7,979 nucleotides of DNA, from the NCBI GenBank assembly GCA_012797915.1, contig JAAZOE010000274.1, forward strand, positions 1 through 7,979, in the 5' to 3' direction. The position numbers and the translations under genes were made by a program. Each line of letters starts with the position of its first letter. Positions within the stretch are counted from its first letter, which is position 1. Shown here one piece after another: positions 5,571 through 7,979 of this stretch. The DNA comes from Candidatus Zixiibacteriota bacterium. Its GTDB lineage: Bacteria; Zixibacteria; MSB-5A5; GN15; JAAZOE01. A model generated the notes under the pieces. It had not been told where the DNA came from. It saw only the letters and a list, made by a program, of their open reading frames with translations, and made no database searches.

Positions 5571-5621
5571 TCGCGAAAAAAACCTGCCTCCGGCTTGGCG
5601 GTGCAAGGCAGGTGGTCGCGA
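5571..5621 (-). terminator. Terminator-like hairpin between tRNA-Gln and prs, flanked by TCGCGA palindromes
   Basis: On the minus strand ACCTGCCT (5613-5606) and AGGCAGGT (5589-5582) form a perfect 8-bp stem with a 16-base loop. The T-tract runs from 5582 to 5576 (seven bases, the first also being the last base of the stem). This is a good intrinsic terminator for the upstream tRNA transcript. Just outside lie two identical GGTCGCGA copies (plus-strand 5569-5576 and 5614-5621). Because TCGCGA is self-complementary, the copies can also pair with each other, giving a longer outer helix that encloses the U-tract. The hairpin lies 23 bases before the prs ATG, so prs must rely on read-through, on a start point within or just upstream of the tRNA, or on conditional antitermination. 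Confidence 0.65.
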
Positions 5622-5636
5622 CGTCTTCCTAAAAAA

Positions 5637-5708
5637 CTGGGGCGGGAGGATTCGAACCTCCGAATGCAAGCTCCAAAGGCTTGTGTCTTACCGCTTGACG
5701 ACGCCCCA
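5637..5708 (-). tRNA. trnQ: tRNA-Gln (anticodon UUG)
   Basis: A complete 72-nucleotide cloverleaf can be folded on the minus strand. The acceptor stem TGGGGCG/CGCCCCA is 7 perfect pairs, including the U1-A72 pair typical of bacterial tRNA-Gln. The D-arm is GTC...GAC with loop AAGCGGTAA. The anticodon stem CAAGC/GCTTG carries loop CTTTGGA, giving anticodon TTG (decoding CAA/CAG). The variable loop is CATTC, and the T-arm GGAGG/CCTCC has loop TTCGAAT. The discriminator is G73. CCA is not encoded: a run of six T follows immediately, so CCA must be added enzymatically. The gene begins 17 bases after the spoVG stop, leaving no room for its own promoter in the gap. It is probably excised from the ispE-spoVG transcript or driven from inside spoVG. 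Confidence 0.96.
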
Positions 5709-5725
5709 CTTCTCCTTTACGAAAC

Positions 5726-5998
5726 CTATTTGCCGTCCCCGGAACTCTTCCGGGCTTTCTCGTAAGCTTCCAGGACCCGTTCCTCGATCATCTGGCGCGT
5801 CTGGTTGTTGATCGGGTGGCAGATATCCTGATGCGTGCCATCGGGCCGTTTGCGACTCGGCATGGACACAAAGAACCCCGTGTTTCCAGCGATGATCTTG
5901 AGTCCACGGATAACGAACGCGTTATCAAAAGTAACGTTGGCGAATCCTTTCAACTTTTCCTCGTCGCGAAGCGTGATTCTGATCTCCGTAATCTCCAC
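5726..5998 (-). CDS. spoVG: SpoVG family regulator (septation / nucleic-acid-binding protein)
   Basis: 90 residues, normal length. The conserved core is plain: L-K-G-F-A-N-V-T-F-D-N-A-F-V-I-R-G (16-32), G-F-F-V-S-M-P-S-R-K (41-50) and D-I-C-H-P-I-N (58-64). SpoVG proteins bind RNA and DNA. The name comes from Bacillus, where loss affects spore cortex/septation, but the family is widespread in non-spore-formers, so sporulation should not be inferred here. The start is GTG (5998-5996), supported by a strong Shine-Dalgarno GGGAGGG (6006-6012) with a 7-base spacer. It follows ispE by 32 bases and precedes tRNA-Gln by 17, so it is in the same operon. The target RNAs or genes are not visible from sequence. 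Confidence 0.95.
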   Translation of the reverse strand: MEITEIRITLRDEEKLKGFANVTFDNAFVIRGLKIIAGNTGFFVSMPSRKRPDGTHQDICHPINNQTRQMIEERVLEAYEKARKSSGDGK

Positions 5999-6005
5999 AG
6001 CTGGT

Positions 6006-6012
6006 CCCTCCC
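6006..6012 (-). promoter_or_regulatory. Strong ribosome binding site fixing the GTG start of spoVG
   Basis: GGGAGGG on the minus strand lies 7 bases before GTG at 5998. It is one of the strongest Shine-Dalgarno sequences in the window and supports GTG as the start, which also matches the M-E-[IV]-T N-terminus of the family. Confidence 0.75.
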
Positions 6013-6030
6013 GCTGTTGTTAACGGCTCA

Positions 6031-6951
6031 CTAAGCGGGCAGGGTAACAGGGCTCGCCAGAGCCAAACCCCATTTCCCTCCGTCACCTGCCTTTGCCAGT
6101 GTCTCCCTCGTCCGGTTCCTGTCTCGGTACAGGGCAAACAACGTCGGACCGCTTCCGCTCAGCCTGACAACATCCGCCCCTGTTTGTGCCAGCTTGCGTT
6201 TTATCTCCTCCAACACCGGGTAAGAGTAACAGAGCCCCCTTTCCAGGTCGTTGGCCATCCCGGAAATGGCGTGTATCAAACCATCCACTTGCCGGCAACG
6301 GCTTAAACTAATGTCCTGCACCGAGTCTGTCAAGTCCAAATTCACCTGCCGGTACCCCTCGGCAGCACTAATGCCGAAGGGGGGTGTCACCAGGACAACA
6401 TCGTAGTCGGTCGCCAGTTGCAAATCCTTGACATTCTCGCCTCTGCCGGTGACTTCCGCCTGGCCGCGGCTGAAGAAAAAGGGGATATCGGAGCCGATTT
6501 GCAGGCCCATCGCGGCCATTTCTGTCCGGGTCAGGCCCAGATTCAACAAGTGGTTGACCGCCTTTATCGCTGCCGCAGCATCGGATGACCCTCCGCCAAG
6601 GCCGGCGGCAATCGGAATCCGTTTGGTCAGGGTTACCCGGAATCCGGAACGAATCCGGTACTTTTCCCGTAACAGCTTGATGGCCTTGTGAATAAGGTTG
6701 TCCGGGCCGGTCGGCAGATCTGTCCTATCGGTGTCAATCTCGATTTCGGTCTCGGAGGTTTCTTCGATTTCCAGTGTATCGGCCAGATCAAGGGCTTGGA
6801 ACCAGGAGAAAATGTCGTGATACCCATCGGGGCGAACCCCGAGTACTTTCAGGAAGAGATTGATTTTGGCCGGGGCGGAAATCACGACCGTTCCGCGGCG
6901 ACCTCCGGGGCGAGGTTCGAAGACCGGCAGAATTTCAGAGCCGTTTTTCAT
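6031..6951 (-). CDS. ispE: 4-diphosphocytidyl-2-C-methyl-D-erythritol kinase (IspE)
   Basis: 306 residues as drawn. This GHMP kinase phosphorylates CDP-ME in the non-mevalonate (MEP) route to isoprenoids, so the organism probably uses that pathway. Motifs: A-P-A-K-I-N-L-F-L-K-V (26-36, catalytic K29), R-P-D-G-Y-H (40-45), the ATP-binding glycine-rich P-I-A-A-G-L-G-G-G-S-S-D-A-A-A (113-127), I-G-S-D-I-P-F-F (152-159, catalytic D155) and L-S-G-S-G-P-T-L-F-A-L (264-274). The ATG at 6951 leaves 25 residues before A-P-A-K, longer than in most homologues, and has no Shine-Dalgarno. An alternative is GTG at codon 23 (6885-6883), giving the more usual M-I-S-A-P-A-K start, but GGAGG lies 16 bases from it, which is too far. 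ispE heads the operon and is divergent from the aconitase gene. Confidence 0.95.
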   Translation of the reverse strand: MKNGSEILPVFEPRPGGRRGTVVISAPAKINLFLKVLGVRPDGYHDIFSWFQALDLADTLEIEETSETEIEIDTDRTDLPTGPDNLIHKAIKLLREKYRIRSGFRVTLTKRIPIAAGLGGGSSDAAAAIKAVNHLLNLGLTRTEMAAMGLQIGSDIPFFFSRGQAEVTGRGENVKDLQLATDYDVVLVTPPFGISAAEGYRQVNLDLTDSVQDISLSRCRQVDGLIHAISGMANDLERGLCYSYPVLEEIKRKLAQTGADVVRLSGSGPTLFALYRDRNRTRETLAKAGDGGKWGLALASPVTLPA

Positions 6952-7080
6952 CGGCGCAATATATCAATTCCGATATGGTCCGCAAGGGCGCCCGATTAAT
7001 CATTTGACTTTCAAGGCGGCGCGCTGTTTTTTTAAAAGCTGCCGATTGCACGTATATATCGGGAAAAAGGAGTTGAGATA
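6952..7080. other. Divergent promoter region between ispE and the aconitase gene
   Basis: This 129-base AT-richer spacer separates divergent genes. For the plus-strand gene, TATATA at 7053-7058 could serve as a -10, but no convincing -35 lies 16-18 bases upstream. A good -35 match, TTGACT at 7004-7009, has no clear -10 partner at the right spacing (a run of T follows). The plus-strand promoter is therefore left unassigned. A clear Shine-Dalgarno, AAAGGAG (7066-7072), stands 8 bases before the ATG at 7081. Confidence 0.5.
6958..6985 (-). promoter_or_regulatory. Candidate promoter abutting the ispE start (leaderless)
   Basis: On the minus strand TATATT (6963-6958, 5 of 6 to the -10 consensus) lies exactly six bases before the annotated ATG, with TTGCGG (6985-6980, 3 of 6) 16 bases upstream. 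Transcription would start at the ATG, in line with the absence of a Shine-Dalgarno. The -35 match is poor. If the real start is GTG at 6885, the leader would instead be about 66 bases. Confidence 0.35.
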
Positions 7081-7979
7081 ATGGGAATGAATCTGGCCGA
7101 AAAAATCATCTCCGCCCACCTGGTTGAAGGGACCTTGTCGCCGGGGGCGGATATTGCCATCAAGATCGATCAAACCCTGACCCAGGATGCCACCGGGACC
7201 ATGTCGTACCTGCAGTTCGAGGCTCTCGGGTTGAAAAAGGTAAAGACCGAGCTGTCCGTCAGTTACGTGGATCATAATATGTTGCAGTCCGGATTCGAAA
7301 ACGCCGACGATCACCGTTACCTGCAGACCGTGGCCCACAAATACGGGATTTATTTTTCCCGTCCCGGCAACGGTATCTGCCACCAGGTGCACCTCGAACG
7401 GTTCGGCGTTCCGGGCAAGACGCTTCTGGGTTCGGACTCGCACACACCGACCGGCGGCGGCATCGGGATGCTGGCCATCGGGGCCGGCGGTCTCGACGTG
7501 GCCGTGGCCATGGGGGGCGGCGCGTTCTTTCTGAAGATGCCGGAAGTGTACAAGATTCATCTGACCGGGAAACTCAAACCGTTCGTCACCGCCAAGGACA
7601 TTATTCTTGAAGTGCTGCGTATCCTGACGGTGAAAGGCGGCGTCGGCCGGGTGATCGAATACGGCGGCCCCGGCGTCGCCGGACTGACCGTCCCGCAACG
7701 GGCCACCATCACCAACATGGGAGCCGAGCTGGGAGCGACGACTTCGGTCTTCCCCTCCGACGAAAACACCAAGGCGTTCATGAAACTGCAAAAACGGGTC
7801 AAGGACTGGGTTCCGCTGGCGGCCGATCCCGACGCCAAATACGCCAAGGTCATCAAGATCGACTTGGACAAGCTGGAGCCGCTGGTGGCCAAGCCGCATT
7901 CGCCCGACAACGTGGTCAAGGTCAAGGCGGTCAAGCGGGTCAAAGTGGACCAGGTCTGCATCGGCAGTTGCACCAACTC
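7081..7979 (+). CDS. acn: Aconitate hydratase (aconitase/LeuC superfamily, Aquifex-type), N-terminal part
   Basis: The first 299 codons are present; the gene runs off the right edge. It opens M-G-M-N-L-A-E-K-I-I with the substrate/cluster-region signatures Y-V-D-H-N (about 62-66), G-N-G-I-C-H-Q-V (about 97-104), G-S-D-S-H-T-P-T (about 118-125) and V-C-I-G-S-C-T-N (292-299), where C297 of G-S-C-T-N is the first of three Cys ligands of the [4Fe-4S] cluster; the C-x-x-C pair lies beyond the window. The enzyme interconverts citrate and isocitrate via cis-aconitate in the TCA cycle. The close relation of the N-terminal region to what I recall of the roughly 640-residue 'Aquifex-type' aconitases makes that the best call; a stand-alone LeuC/homoaconitase large subunit is the alternative and depends on the missing C-terminus. 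ATG 7081 is preferred over 7087 because AAAGGAG lies 8 bases before it. Confidence 0.88.
   Translation, partial: MGMNLAEKIISAHLVEGTLSPGADIAIKIDQTLTQDATGTMSYLQFEALGLKKVKTELSVSYVDHNMLQSGFENADDHRYLQTVAHKYGIYFSRPGNGICHQVHLERFGVPGKTLLGSDSHTPTGGGIGMLAIGAGGLDVAVAMGGGAFFLKMPEVYKIHLTGKLKPFVTAKDIILEVLRILTVKGGVGRVIEYGGPGVAGLTVPQRATITNMGAELGATTSVFPSDENTKAFMKLQKRVKDWVPLAADPDAKYAKVIKIDLDKLEPLVAKPHSPDNVVKVKAVKRVKVDQVCIGSCTN

Noticed and set aside
5625..5719. A mini-ORF on the minus strand beginning GTG within the tRNA-Gln sequence, preceded by AAAGGAG, and ending at TAG in the T-run after the tRNA.
   Set aside because: The Shine-Dalgarno-like sequence is only two bases from the GTG, and the sequence is fully explained as a perfect tRNA cloverleaf.
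4722..5765. A 347-codon plus-strand open frame across prs and the tRNA.
   Set aside because: It is antisense to prs and reads through a tRNA gene. Its low-complexity Gly/Asp/Val composition is typical of shadows.
7000..7899. A 299-codon minus-strand open frame opposite the aconitase gene.
   Set aside because: It has no family motif, while the plus strand reads continuously as aconitase with several conserved signatures. It is an antisense shadow in GC-rich DNA.
1..7979. A novel defence, mobile or biosynthetic system.
   Set aside because: All gene-sized coding regions are recognisable housekeeping genes or a common phosphodiesterase. No repeats, integrase/transposase motifs, CRISPR spacing or unusual gene clusters are visible.

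Overview
The window looks like a stretch of ordinary bacterial chromosome with high GC, tightly packed and mostly housekeeping. I see no mobile element, CRISPR array, phage gene or toxin/defence module. The proteins fit a Gram-negative-type lineage outside the Firmicutes. The order ispE, spoVG, tRNA-Gln, prs, rplY is, from memory, typical of Deltaproteobacteria/Myxococcota and neighbouring candidate phyla. The aconitase resembles the 'Aquifex-type' subgroup. A precise phylum cannot be read from this sequence; a deltaproteobacterial or FCB-group/Zixibacteria-like organism is only a guess.

Region 1 (1-2627, all minus strand) is a translation and protein-targeting operon read right to left: ffh (SRP GTPase), rpsP (ribosomal protein S16), a KH-domain RNA-binding protein (khpA), rimM (16S maturation factor) and the first 31 codons of trmD (tRNA m1G37 methyltransferase), cut by the window edge. 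Gaps are short and khpA and rimM abut exactly. rpsP starts with TTG and rimM with GTG.

Region 2 (2628-2962) is the only gene-free stretch above 300 bases. It is a divergent regulatory region: a candidate ffh promoter with a 12-bp palindrome at its predicted start point on the minus strand, and on the plus strand small hairpins followed by a promoter-like element lying directly against the next gene.

Region 3 (2963-3712, plus) is a lone cytoplasmic-type glycerophosphodiester phosphodiesterase, convergent with region 4.

Region 4 (3741-6951, minus) is a second housekeeping operon: ispE (isoprenoid precursor kinase), spoVG (RNA/DNA-binding regulator), tRNA-Gln(UUG), a terminator-like hairpin, prs (PRPP synthase) and rplY/ctc (ribosomal protein L25 with a long low-complexity charged tail), closed by a clear intrinsic terminator. 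The peptidyl-tRNA hydrolase gene that often follows rplY is not here.

Region 5 (7081-7979, plus) is the N-terminal 299 residues of an aconitase-family dehydratase, divergent from ispE and running off the window.

The most interesting signals are regulatory. A hairpin with a U-tract sits between tRNA-Gln and prs, flanked by two copies of the palindrome TCGCGA, with its U-tract only 23 bases from the prs start codon. Two genes (the phosphodiesterase and ispE) have a -10-like hexamer exactly six bases before the start codon and no well-placed ribosome binding site, suggesting leaderless mRNAs. The gene content itself is not novel.
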